In this document: one piece after another, positions 33,942 to 44,714 of the stretch | Layout of the letters: each line of letters opens with the position of its first letter | Position numbering within the stretch: position 1 is the first letter of the stretch | Source: Avena insularis | Taxonomy: Eukaryota; Streptophyta; Magnoliopsida; Poales; Poaceae | Assembly (NCBI GenBank): GCA_023614405.1 | Contig: CM042689.1 | Span: 333,226,305-333,290,304 of the forward strand | Length of the DNA stretch: 64,000 nucleotides | Direction: 5' to 3' | Notes under the pieces: model-generated | Told to the model about the DNA's origin: nothing | Databases searched by the model: none | What the model saw: the letters and a program-made list of their open reading frames with translations, nothing else | Program-made: the position numbers and the translations under genes

Positions 33942-35661
33942 CGAAGGGTTTTGCAGCATAGTAAATCAAAAATTTCTCTGAGCGAACAGAGGAAAGCCAA
34001 GATATAATCTAGGAGATGCAAACAACGAGAGAGATTGGATTAGATCTTCATACCCTTGAAGATTACATGCAATGAGCGTTAAATCGGAGCGTGGGTGATG
34101 TAGTCGTGCCGCTTCTCCTCCTCGCGATCCGATCCGATCTAGCACCACAAGTGGCGGTGCCTCCGTGAGATGCACACGTGCAGCACCTCGACGTCTCCTC
34201 CTTCCTTGGACCAGAAAGTATGGTGGAGAGATGGATTGGATCTACAACACGACGGCGTGGTGTATTTGGTGGAGAATTTCTGCAGCAGGGCTTCGCCTGC
34301 AAACAGTCGGGAGGGAGAGAGGAAGGCAGCAGGGTTACTAGGGCTTGGAGGGAGATGTGTCTTGGGGGGAGGGGGCGCACCAGCCCTCTATTTATAGAGG
34401 GGGTGGCGGCGGCCAGCCCTAGCCCCTCCTCCAAGCCTATCTCTAGTTTAAACGATTTAAACTTATCCCTTATCGAGAAACCCTATCTCTAGTTTAAACG
34501 AGTTTAAACTTATCTAGGATCGGCTGGGCCCTATGGGGCCTTGTGCCCCTGGCCCAATGCAGCCAGGACACTCCCTCATAGGCCCATGCCCCCTCCCGAA
34601 AGGTGGGGCCACGTTGGTCCCCTTCCGGAAGGTTCTAGAAGCTTCCGGTACAATACCGATTAACCCGGAACTATTCCGAACTCCAAAAACTGCACTGCCT
34701 TATATGTATCTTATTCTCCGGACCATTCCGGAACCTCTCGTGATATCCCGGATCCCATCCGAGACTCCGAACAAAAATTCATAAACCAATTATCCAATCT
34801 ATCCTAGCGTCGAGACACGTTAAGTGTGTGACCCTGCGGGTTCGAGAATATGCAGACATGATCTTCTATCAATAATCAACAATGGGTGCAGGCACCCATA
34901 TTGACTCCCACACATTCATCGATGATCATATCGGATGAACCACGATGCCAGGATTCAATCAATCCCATATATATATTCCCTTCGTCTCGCGATATTTTAC
35001 TTGCCCGAGATTCGATCGTCGGTATCGTCATACCTAGTTCAATCTCGTTCACAGCAAGTACTTTACTCGTTCCGTAATCCGATATCACTTTGTGATTAAC
35101 TCCTTAACCACATGCTTGCAAGCGGTGTTGATATTGATTACCAAGTGGGCCCGAAGTATATCTCTCCGACTTGGGAGGGACAAATCCCATCTTGATATAT
35201 ACAACCCAACAGATACTTTCCGATTACCTGAGAGACACCTTTATGATCACCCTCTCATAGGATGACGTTTGATGACCTCAAAGCTTTCTTCCGATACCAG
35301 GGAGTTGTATTATCTCATGGTCTAAGGAATACAATATTTGACATAAGAAAAACTTCGCAAAGAGGAACACGATGACACGATCTAATTGCTTCGCTTAGTT
35401 TGGGTCTATCCACCATATCATTATCCAATGATATGATCTCATTATCAATTGACAACTCATGTCTATGGTTAGGAAACCTTAACCATCATTGATCAATGAG
35501 CTAGTCCATAGAGGCGTACTAGGGACACGGTGTTGTTCACAAACCACACAAGTATTAAAGTTTCCGCTTAATACAATTCTAGCATGGAATATAAACTTTA
35601 TCATGAACAAGAATTATAATAATAACATCTTTCTTATTGCCTCTAGGGCATAATTCCAACA
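33942..35661 (-). repeat. 5' LTR of Copia D
   Basis: 1720 bases. On the minus strand it begins TGTTGGAATTATGCCC. Its outer two-thirds (34150-35661) read cleanly against Copia A. The inner part near 33942-34130 has the indel pattern of the interior. Confidence 0.9.
34384..34399 (-). promoter_or_regulatory. TATA box in the Copia D 5' LTR
   Basis: The minus strand reads CCTCTATAAATAGAGG, a perfect plant TATAAATA inside a short palindrome, at the place where Copia A has TATATATAG. Confidence 0.6.
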
Positions 35662-35666
35662 CTGAA
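35662..35666. repeat. Right target-site duplication of Copia D (CTGAA)
   Basis: Exact repeat of 27153-27157 after the LTR tip CCAACA. Confidence 0.92.
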
Positions 35667-35788
35667 TCACTAAGCAACCATCAGAGGGGTGTTGGTTCTA
35701 GTGGGAGCATAAAATATTAAAATGTTTAATATGCTTGCTCTTTTATGAATACATGTCTTAAGTTTTTGCATATTTTCTGTTGTAGATC

Positions 35789-36772
35789 ATGGCACCAAGT
35801 AGCAGTCACTCTCAGATATCCAGTTTTGTGTTGAGAACCATTCTTGAGAAAGATAAACTGAACGACACTAATTTTACCAACTGGTATCGAAATCTGAGAA
35901 TTGTTCTCAAACATGAAAAGAAGGACCATGTCCTAGACAACCCACTTCCAGATGAGCCGAATGAGAATGCACTCATGACCACCAATGCCTATCGTCGGGT
36001 TAAGGATGAGTCCACGGATATTAGCTGTCTTATGCTTGCTCACATGGAACCGGACTTGCAAAAGCAGTTCGAGCATGTTGAGGCCTACGATATGATCGAA
36101 AGCCTCAAAAGTATGTTCCAGGCTCAGGCAAAGACTGAGATGTATCAAGTCTCTCAGGCTTTGCTGAGTTGCAAGCTTAAGGATGGTGATCCACTGAGTC
36201 CGCATGTGATCAAAATGGTTGGTTACGTGCAGTCTCTGGAGAGGCTTGGCTACCCCATTAGCGAAGAGTTCGCTACGGATATAATTCTGAACTCTCTTCC
36301 TAGTGCATATGGGCAGTTCATTTCGAACTACCACATGCATGGTATGGATAAGAAGCTCACTAAATTGCATGGGATGCTCAAGCAGGCAGAGGCGGATCTC
36401 AAGAAGGGCACCAGTCAAGTGTTGATGGTGCAGAATAAGGCTAAGTTCAAGAAGAGTTCTTGGACTAAGAAGAAGGCTAAGTCAGGAGGAAAGCAGGCTC
36501 AGGACCCGGTCCCAAGCGCTTCCTCAGGGACTAAACCATCTCCTTCAGCCGGATCCACTTGCTTCTACTGCAAGGCGGATGGCCACTGGAAGAGGAACTG
36601 CAGCAAGTACTTGGCCGACAAAGCCAAGAGTGGAGGTATGACTTCCGACTCAGGTACACTTGTTTGCAATGTTATAGACATATATCTTGCTGATGCACCT
36701 AATAGTTCTTGGGTATATGATGCGGATCAGTTATTCACATTTGCAACTCGTTGCGAGGGAAGTAAGAACTAG
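35789..36772 (+). pseudogene. Copia F gag and start of protease
   Basis: The start MAPSSSHSQ lies 122 bases after the Copia D junction. NFTNWYRNLRIVLKHEKKDH (residues about 30-50) is the Copia gag signature, a long helical capsid region follows, and a zinc knuckle CFYCKADGHWKRNC lies near residues 258-271. The frame then enters the protease at NSSWVYD. It loses the active-site Thr-Gly-Ser to a frameshift near 36715-36760 and stops at 36772. The reading continues in another frame from about 36780. The gag part itself is intact, so particles could in principle form if it were expressed. Confidence 0.9.
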
Positions 36773-36779
36773 GAGCGTA

Positions 36780-39168
36780 GCAAGAGGCGAGGTTGATATT
36801 AGTCGGCAACAAAGCAAGAGTTGCTGCGTTGGAAGTCGCGATGCAACTTCATTTACCTTCCGGATTCATTATGGAACTGAATAATTGTTATTATGTTCCA
36901 GTGCTCAGTCGAAACATTATTTCTGCTTCATGTTTGATGAGGCAAGGCTATGAGTCGAATATCAAGAATAATGGTTGTTCTTTGTATTTGAATGATATGT
37001 TTCACGGCTTTGCACCCGTCCAGGACAGGTTATTTATTTTGAATCTTGATGGTGAGTCGGTTTATAACATAAATGTTAAAAGGTTGAAACCAAATGATCT
37101 GAATATGACTTAATTTTGGCACTATCGGCTTGGTCATATAAGTTGGAAACGCATGAAGAAGCTCCATGATGATGGACTCCTAACTTCGTTCGACTTGGAG
37201 TCATTCGAGACATGCGAATCTTGCCTACTCGGCAAAATGACCAAGACACCTTTTGCAAAGAGTTGCGAAAGGGCGTCCGACTTGTTGGGACTAGTACATA
37301 GTGATGTATGTGGACCAATGAGCACGACATCTAGGGGTGGTTATGAGTACTTCATTACCTTCACTAATGATTTGAGTAGGTATGGATATATCTACTTGAT
37401 GAAACATAAGTCGGAAGACTTTGAAAAGTTCAAAGAATTCCAGAATGAAGCACAAAATCAACTCGGCAAGAAAATAAAGTTTCTTCGGTCGGACCGAGGA
37501 GGTGAGTACATGAGCCATGAGTTTGATGACCATCTGAAAAGTTGTGGAATAGTTCCTCAACTTACTCCAGAACGCATACAAAGGAATGGTGTTTCGGAAA
37601 GGCGGAATCGGACCTTGTTGGACATGGTACGATCAATGATGAGTCGGACAGATCTGCCTTTATCATTTTGGGGTTATTGTCTAGAAACAGCGGCGTTCAC
37701 ACTAAACAGAGTACCATCAAAATCGATAGAGAAGACACCGCATGAGATGTGGACAGGCAAAAAGCCAAGTTTGTCTTTTCTTAAGATTTGGGGTTGTGAA
37801 GATTTTGTCAAGCGACTCCAGTCGGACAAGCTTACAGCCAAGTCGGATAAGTGTATTTTCATGGGGTATCCGAGGGAAACCTTGGGTTACTACTTCTACA
37901 ACCGAGAAGAGGGCAAAGTGTTTGTCGCTCGGAACGGTGTCTTCCTTGAGAAAGAGTTTCTCAGTCGGGGAGTAAGTGGGAGGACGGTGCAACTCGAAGA
38001 AATTCGAGAGGAACCGGCTAGTAGCGAGTCGGCAAAAACCTTGGAGGTTGAGCCGGTCGTGGCAGCTGAGCCGGCAGCAGCACCTATACTACGAAGATCG
38101 GTAAGATTACGAAGTGTTCGTGATGTGTTACTGTTAGACAGTGATGAGCCGGCAAATTATTCGGAAGCGATGGTGGGATCTGATTCCGAGTCATGGCTTG
38201 GAGCCATGAAATCCGAGATAAAGTCCATGGATGAAAATCAAGTTTGGAACTTGGTTGATCTGCTAGACGGTGCAAGACCCGTCGAGTGCAAATGGGTCTT
38301 TAAGAAGAAAACTGATATGGATGGAAACGTTTCAATCTATAAAGCACGCCTTGTCGCGAAGGGGTTCCGACAAGTTCAAGGAGTTGATTACGACGAGACT
38401 TTCTCGCCCGTAGCGATGCTTAAATCAGTTTGGATCATGTTAGCTATAGCGGCCTATTTCGACTATGAGATATGGCAGATGGATGTCAAAACGGCTTTCC
38501 TTAATGGAAATTTAACCGAGAACGTGTATATGATACAGCCCGAGGGTTTTGTCGATCCAGCTAATGCTGACAAGGCGTGCAAACTTCAAAAATCCATTTA
38601 TGGGTTGAAGCAAGCATCTCGGAGTTGGAATATTCGCTTTGATGAGGTAGTCAAATCGTTTGGCTTCATCAAGAGTGATCATGATTCTTGTTTGTACAAG
38701 AAGTTTAGTGGGAACAAAGTAAATTTTCTAATCTTATATGTGGATGACATATTACTGATTGGAAATGATGTCCAGATGTTGCAAGAAACCAAGGAATCAT
38801 TGGAAAGGAGTTTCTCAATGAAAGACTTGGGTGAGGCAACATACATCCTCGGAATCCGTATCTATAGAGATAGATCAAGGAGGCTCATTGGATTGAGTCA
38901 GAGTACTTATTTGGACAAAGTGTTGAAGAAGTTCAACATGGAATCGTCTAAGAAGGGGTTCTTACCGATGTCCCATGGTGTAAAACTTAGCAAGACTCAG
39001 TGTCCTTCGACAACTGATGAGCGAAGTCGGATGAGTGCGATTCCATATGCTTCTGCAGTCGGATCCATCATGTACGCCATGATTTGTACTAGGCCGGATG
39101 TTTCCTATGCTCTAAGTGTTGTGAGCAGATACCAGGCTGATACTGGAGAGATCCACGATAATGGCTAA
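36780..39168 (+). pseudogene. Copia F protease end, integrase and reverse transcriptase
   Basis: One frame throughout, broken by a TAA at 37111-37113. Protease remainder: LNNCYYVPVLSRNIISASCL. Pre-integrase: LGHISWKRMKKLHDDG and CESCLLGK. Integrase triad: VHSDVCGPM, RSDRGGEY and NGVSERRNRT, all present. RT: MDVKTAFLNGN, YGLKQASRSWN and the intact catalytic LYVDDILLIGND (about 38740). The frame ends at a TAA (39166-39168) just before NILKYLRRTKD, a conserved continuation in the same frame. This is the best-preserved pol in the window, with two stops and an upstream frameshift as the only clear lesions. Confidence 0.9.
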
Positions 39169-39705
39169 AATATCCTAAAGTACTTGAGAAGGACTAAGGA
39201 TATGTTCTTGGTTTATGGTGGTGAAGATGAACTCAGTGTAAAGGGTTACACGGATGCGAGTTATCTTACCGACTCTGATGATTCTCGTTCGCAATCCGGA
39301 TATGTGTTTATTATAAACGGAAGTGCTGTGAGCTGGAAGAGTTCCAAGCAAGAGACTGTGTCTGCGTCTACAACAGAGGCTGAGTATATTGCCGCCTCGG
39401 AGGCAGCAAAGGAATCTGTTTGGATGAGGAATTTCCTCATGGATCTTGGTGTTGTTCAGGGCTCATCCAATCTGTTGGACGTGTATTGTGACAACAATGG
39501 TGCTATTGCACAAGCCAAGGAACCTAGACAGCACCAGAAGAACAAGCACATACTCATGCGGTACCACCTGATTCGCCGATTCGTGGATCGTGGTGATATC
39601 AAGTTATGCAAGGTACACGGATGCAAATATTGCGGATCCGTTGACAAAGCCGTTACCCCAGCGAAGCATGAGGCGCTTTTGAAACCATGGGCATTAGATG
39701 CTTAG
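39169..39705 (+). pseudogene. Copia F RNase H domain
   Basis: Continues the pol frame after the stop at 39166. GYTDASYLTDSDDSRSQSGY carries the first catalytic Asp, followed by SASTTEAEYIAASEAAKE (Glu), DVYCDNNGAIAQAKEPR (Asp) and KNKHILMRYHLIRRFVDRGD. It ends naturally at 39703-39705, just before the polypurine tract. Its role is to remove the RNA strand during reverse transcription. All visible catalytic positions are kept. Confidence 0.88.
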
Positions 39706-39735
39706 ACATGTGATGTCGAAAGATTGACTCTAGTG

Positions 39736-39747
39736 CAAGTGGGAGAC
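39736..39747 (+). other. Polypurine tract of Copia F
   Basis: CAAGTGGGAGAC abuts the 3' LTR start TGTTGGG at 39748. Confidence 0.8.
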
Positions 39748-41102
39748 TGTTGGGAATATGCCCTAGAGGCAATCATGTATGATGAGATTTCCCATTGTAT
39801 TCATAAAGATATTAAGTAGTCCTTGTATGAACATCTGATGTGTATCATTGAATATGTGATTCGGTTGTGGAACTATGCGTTCATGTTGTTTGTACTAAAT
39901 ATCCTTGGTCATTGAGGTTGTGCTGGACACACAACTTAGATCAATGTGAAAGTTGGCTTGATGACACGGTTCCACTTGTCATGAGCATGGAGATGCTATT
40001 CCAACTTACACAGATTTGGCTAAAGAGTTTAGCGAGTCGGATTGACCCATATTGAGGTACAACGAACAAGTTGTCATTTGTATATCTCAATCAATGTAAT
40101 CCTTAGACCTGAGGTTGTTGCATAGTCCGAGTTGAGGATCACCGACTTAGGTTACATCAAGCGCTGATCCGTAATCGCGCTTATAAAGGCTGGGTTCGGG
40201 TCGACTGAGAATCAAGCTGCGTGATGTGAATAACCAAGATGGGATTTTGCCCCTCCACTCGGAGAGATATTCTCTGGGCCCTCTCGTGAGATATGATTCG
40301 GAAAGCATGGCCATGCACGTCGGTTAAGTGTTAACTGAGGCGATCGACTAAGAGTTAGTCGGGTGAATCACTTATCTCGGATCGAGAAGAGAGTCGGACT
40401 ATTTAAGGGATGACATATATTCGCCTATAGTCTGACAAGGTATATCGTGAGGCAAAAGGGACTCGGACGTAAGTCGCATTGGAAAAGGCAAGTCGTCATG
40501 ACTCTTTGGTACTTGGGAGTTGGCACGTTCTGCTAGGAGCCGCTACCGACTGATCGATTGTGAGTCGGACTCCAATCGTGTCCAAGTAGCCATGAGCCTG
40601 TGGGGTCACACACTGAAGAGCCTGTGTGGATCTGAACATATAATCTGGTTGGGTTGGACCTAAACCTGATTAGGACTGAGTTAGTGAGTTGGACTCACGG
40701 TGACTAGTGTTATATGGGCTTTAGTGAATGGGTCGCGCGAGCAGAGCCCACATTCACTCCCTATATATAGTGGAGCACCTTAACCCAGAAAGGTTAATCA
40801 TTGTTCGGTTAGGTCATTCCATGTGTTGGAAACCCTAGCTCCACAGCAGTCTAGCCGCCGTTACGAACCTAGAAGTTCGCCGTCGGCACTCCTCCTTGTA
40901 CGTGTGGATACCAGCAGAGGTGTTGTGCGATCAGCACCAGGATGATCGGATCGTTAGGACCGCACTGCATCAACTGACGCGCTTCATCAGTAATCCGCAA
41001 CCGCGCGTCTAGTGGTAAACCTCGTGGCCTTCTACCTCAGCTAGATCTTGGGATCACCATGTTAGAGGAAAAAGTTTTGTTTTATCTCTGCGTGGCCCAA
41101 CA
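39748..41102 (+). repeat. 3' LTR of Copia F, full length
   Basis: 1355 bases, TGTTGGGAATATG...GCCCAACA, with 7-base inverted tips. It contains the promoter and 3' part that are missing from the 5' LTR. The segment GTAATCGCGCTTATAAAG differs from GTAACTGGGCAGTTATAAAG in the 5' LTR by CTG/CAG losses like those of Copia D. Confidence 0.93.
40759..40770 (+). promoter_or_regulatory. TATA box in the Copia F 3' LTR
   Basis: CCCTATATATAG in the 3' LTR. The equivalent in the 5' LTR has been deleted, so this box would fire outward into element T rather than into F. Confidence 0.5.
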
Positions 41103-41107
41103 CATGA
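41103..41107. repeat. Right target-site duplication of Copia F (CATGA)
   Basis: Exact repeat of 25327-25331. Confidence 0.92.
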
Positions 41108-41429
41108 TGTTGATGCTGATTCCACTATCCACCATACATTTGGTGAACTCATTGTCGTCAATCAAAGGGTTGATGACCATGGCGTATTGGTTCTCCGTAG
41201 GGATGAGGTCTAGGTGATCCTTCCTGTCCCAAGTAATTGGAATCTCCGACCAGCGCAGGAACTGGGGAACTGGGGGTAGAGTAGCCATCAGTATCCTCAT
41301 AGAGGTCTTGTGTTGTCGGACGGTGGGGGTGCCAAGGAAAGTATGGAAAACTGCCGCCTTCTTCTCAAAGGGGTTCTTGCCTTTGCCGTCGCTCTTGGCG
41401 GCATGCTTGGGGTCAATGTCCTCGTCCAT
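41108..41429 (-). pseudogene. Element T protease N-terminal half
   Basis: The minus-strand frame contains PITWDRKDHLDLIPTENQYA and then CMVDSGISINIM, the retropepsin active site with DSG intact. Copia F cuts the gene right after it, and the partner half is at 24782-25326. A Lys-rich linker (FEKKAAVFHTFLGTP) precedes it. The frame upstream is broken by stops near 41430-41460. Confidence 0.8.
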
Positions 41430-42848
41430 GTCACTTGAATCCTTGGACTCCTATTCCTTCTTCTTCCCCTTTCCCTTGCCTTGCAGTCTGTTCTTCTGAC
41501 TTTGCTTGTAGCCGGACTCCGGGTCCTCCTTGAGGTCGTTGACGAACTTGCAGTGTCAATTGGTATGGGTGGACTTGCCATTGACATCGAGGTGTACGAG
41601 GCACGACATATCGCGGTACTCTTTGTAGGTTTGGGGAACGTGGAGCGCTGTCGAGGTAGTTTCACTTCCTCGCTGCTGCCCACGACCAGCTCCCCGTCCT
41701 CGGCCATGTTGCCCGCCATCACCTCATCTTGGGAAGGTCATAGCGACCATGTCGGGAGTTTGCTTTTATTCTAGAGCGGTTTTCCGCTTTGTGCTGCTGT
41801 TCCTCTGAGCTTAAGTTGGAACGGCCATTGCCGGCAGAGAGCCGCGAGCATCGTCATCGGCAGCTGCGAACTCACTGTCCAACTGAATCATCTGATTCAA
41901 GTCTAGCTGGTGACTGTCCTACAAGCGCTGCAGCTTATATTGGAGCAACGTGCCCCTTTCCAATCCATTGATGAAGGCGGCCATGGCGGTCTGAGCGTGC
42001 ACTCCTGCGCAGGAATTTTTCATATCCAACCAGCGGGAGAGGTAGGCGCGAGATGTCTCGTCTTTCTCTTGCATGCACCGCTGTAGATCGCCAATAGTGC
42101 AGGGACGTTTGTACGTACCCTCGAAGTTCTTGGTGAACGCTTCTTAAATGTCCAACCAATTGCAGATGGATTTCTCCGGTAAGTCATCAATCCATTGATG
42201 GGTCGTGCCCGCCAACATCAATGGGAGGTACTTGACGGTAACATTGGGGTTACCCCCGACGATCTCCACCGTGTTGTCGTAGTACTGCAACCATGTAGCT
42301 GGCTTAGCGGTGTCGTCATAGGGCTTGATGGTCTTGTCAATCCGGAAACCTTTGGGGTAAGTTGCGGACCGTATCGCAGGTCCAAAGCAACGTGGTCCCA
42401 GGTATGGTCCTTCCCGGGCCTCGTGGATCTTGTCTATCCATGAACGTGCGTCATATGGCTCTGGGCTTCTTTTCTTCTTGTCAACAGGGGATGGGCTGCG
42501 TGAACGATGCGGGCCTCCTCCTCCATGGTGACTTCTAGGTGGCAACAGAGGCGAAGGTGGCAGTGGGTTATCCTTCTTGCTATTACCCTCCTGCGACGCC
42601 TCATGCTTGTCATGGTTGCTTGTCGGACGTGGAGGTTCATGGCGCGACCTGCTCTTGTGTCCCTGGTTGCGTTCTCCGTCATGACGGGTCTGCTCCATGT
42701 TATCGCGGATGACGATGCCGCCCTGCCTTGGCGGGGGCATATCCGTACTACGGTGAGCCTTGGTGTCTTCGCGATGTCGGGGTGAGCGGGGCGATGGCGA
42801 TGGGCGACGAGGTTGGGCCTTACCTCCGTGGTCAGAGGATATGGGCAT
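41430..42848 (-). pseudogene. Element T second gag-like module
   Basis: On the minus strand, a basic and Pro/His/Arg-rich N-terminal part (42848-42450) leads into PYLGPRCFGPAIRSATYPKG, then KPATWLQYYDNTVEIVGGNP and LMLAGTTHQWIDDLP (about 42330-42170). After a stop near 42145 comes TIGDLQRCMQEKDETSR-AYLSRWLDM (about 42090-42020) and FINGLERGTLL. This is the Gypsy gag capsid core. A region with KPTKSTAICR and STSMSMAS follows, where a CCHC knuckle would be expected, but none is clear. Several stops and shifts make it a pseudogene. Confidence 0.72.
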
Positions 42849-43001
42849 GGCATCCTTCCTGTTGCGTGCATCCCTCCGTCTTTGTTCTGATGAACTCGTC
42901 TGAGACCCGACATCAAGAGGAGATCTGTCCCTTGGCGGCTTATACTGGCTAGACTAGCGAAGCGCTGGGTCAGACTCAAGCCTCTAAGAGGTGGCCTTTT
43001 C

Positions 43002-43271
43002 CTACTGTTTTATCGCATTGGCCACTAGGTCATAGACCTGGTCCACCGTATCATGCGATCTATCCTGCTCCAGAAGGGTCTTGGCGACGGCGAGGTTGAG
43101 GAGAGGAGTGGGCATCACCTGCCTGCCTTCACTGTCAATGTATGGCTTGGCTTGTGTCGGCTTCAGGGAAGCCCATCCTAGGTTTCGCCGCACACCAGGA
43201 TCGTTGATGACGCGAGACAGAGCTTTCTCGGCCTTCTGCTGTTGCAGCAGAGTCTTGTACTCGGTCTCCAT
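43002..43271 (-). pseudogene. Element T gag linker with coiled-coil-like helix
   Basis: The minus-strand frame METEYKTLLQQQKAEKALSR is charged and helical and lies between the two gag-like modules. It ends VYDLVANAIKQ. I recognise no named domain. It probably belongs to the same long gag polyprotein. Confidence 0.4.
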
Positions 43272-43465
43272 TGCTCTAGCTTTTTCTATGGATTTCTGCG
43301 CGTTGACCAGATCTCGATCTAGTTTTGCGCTTGCTCCGCGATGGCCTACGCTTCCTCCAGCAGCTGCTGGCGCTTCTCGTCAAGCTGGGTCATGTTCCAG
43401 ATATGAGCTACGGTCAGTGGCTCGACAAGGAGATTTCCGTACATCACTCTATCATCTGGGGTAAC

Positions 43466-44714
43466 TTAGGCAACAGCAGACATAGATGTTGGAGGTGGCA
43501 AGTTTGCGGTGTTGTTGTTGCTCGCGCTGGTGCTGAGTTCCTGTGGCTGTTGCACTGGGTTAGGCGGAGGGAGCATGACCTTTGCGCGATCATTGTCGGT
43601 AGTAACAGGTGGTCCCTTCCCTTTGTCCAGAGCTGTAGGCGGAGCTCGTCCGGGATGATCTTCATCCATCGCCGTCCCAATGGTGACGAACACCTCTCGG
43701 TACATGACAGCGTTGTTGGCTTGATCGTTGCGCGTGTACTCCTCCTCCATCTCCTGCATGGCGGAGTCTAGCTCCTCTGGACTGAAATCTATCTCCTCCG
43801 AATCTGCACTGAAGTCGGCGTAGAGCGGGTCAATCACAGAGTCAGAGGGTGCCAGGGCTTCCTTGATGACAGGGGTGGAGGTGCGATAGCAGCAACGATG
43901 ACTGGAGGTGGTGGTGCAACTGCGGCGATGGCGGCCGGAAGCGGTGGTGGCGGTTGCTGAGGCGGCGGCGCTCCGCCAATGAGCGCAAGATCCGCCTGAG
44001 CTGCCCCCTTGGCCTCCGCGTAGCTGTTGACGGTGTTCACCATGCTTTCGAAGGTGAGGCGTCCTGAAGCTTGCTGCCGCCTTAGAGAATGCCGGAGAAG
44101 TGTTCCCTGGTCCAGCCCTTCCAAAAGTGATACATAACATCATCATTGGGGTAGTGGGCCAGATCGGCTCGTATACGGAGCCACCTGGCTAGGTAATCAC
44201 GGCGTTTTTCACCCTCTCTCTGAATGCAATGCGCCAGATCGAAAATGGTAACCACGCCAATGAACTTGGATCTCTGTTGTCCAGACGCATAGACGAAGCT
44301 GGCAGACTTGCAATGATCTTCCACCGTTATATCCTGCACAGGGGCGGTTTGGGTGGGCCTTGAATTTTCCCGATCTTTGCCGGCAAACTCCAAAGAGAGA
44401 TCCGGCATTGATCCTTCCGTGAATGTATCCTGCCTGTAGGCGGTCCGCGCGAGTCTTGATGCTCCTCTGACTCCCAGGGAACTAGTGCCCGAGTTGGTTT
44501 CGCCAATGAAGAGGTGGATGTGTCCGATAGTAACGATCGAAAACCGCGTAGGGTTCGTCTTCGCCAGGATCCAGAACTCGTCGGGAGGGATGATCGAATG
44601 TTGTCGGAGAAGAGAACGCGACCGATGGCTACGGTTGTGTGGATTCCCGTGAAGATCTTGGTCCTCGCCCGCTGAAGAGCCTAAAGCGCCTCGTGCCCCA
44701 CAGTGGGCGCCAAC
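43466..44714 (-). pseudogene. Element T first gag-like module
   Basis: This begins just inside the 5' LTR. The minus strand shows QRSKFIGVVTIFDLAHCIQR, then EGEKRRDYLARWLRIRADLA and MYHFWKGWTREHFSG (44280-44090). This is a capsid-type segment clearly related to the second module: DLxxCxQ, a charged stretch, YLxRWL. A helix with FESMVNTVNSYAEAKGAAQA follows, then a proline-rich run PPPQQPPPPLPAAIAAVAPP (about 43980-43920) and an acidic segment. Frames change near 44110 and 43850. It would be the N-terminal part of a very long gag. Confidence 0.68.
44695..44712 (-). other. Primer-binding site of element T
   Basis: The minus strand reads TGGCGCCCACTGTGGGGC, two bases inside the LTR. From family knowledge this is the Lys-tRNA-type site (TGGCGCCCACCGTGGGGC) with one C-to-T change at a CpG. 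Confidence 0.75.

Larger units (their letters stand above)
27158..35661 (-). mobile_element. Copia D (BARE/WIS/Angela type), inside Copia F
   Basis: An 8504-base minus-strand element with LTRs 27158-28867 and 33942-35661 and an exact target duplication. It has the same gene order as Copia A and is alignable along its whole length. It differs by a 46-base tandem duplication in its LTRs and by a very large number of 1-4 base indels between about 27250 and 34130. Those indels make every reading frame short and have also altered the primer site. Confidence 0.93.
25332..41102 (+). mobile_element. Copia F, inserted in the protease of element T
   Basis: Plus-strand Copia element with ends TGTTGGG...CCCAACA and an exact target duplication CATGA. 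The 5' LTR is cut short (25332-26288). The interior is leader, gag (35789), protease, integrase, RT and RNase H (to 39705), then polypurine tract and a full 3' LTR (39748-41102). Copia D (27158-35661) sits in the leader. The pol sequence is related to that of BARE/Angela, but the LTR differs beyond the first dozen bases, so it is another family of the same lineage. Without D the element is about 7.3 kb. Confidence 0.93.
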
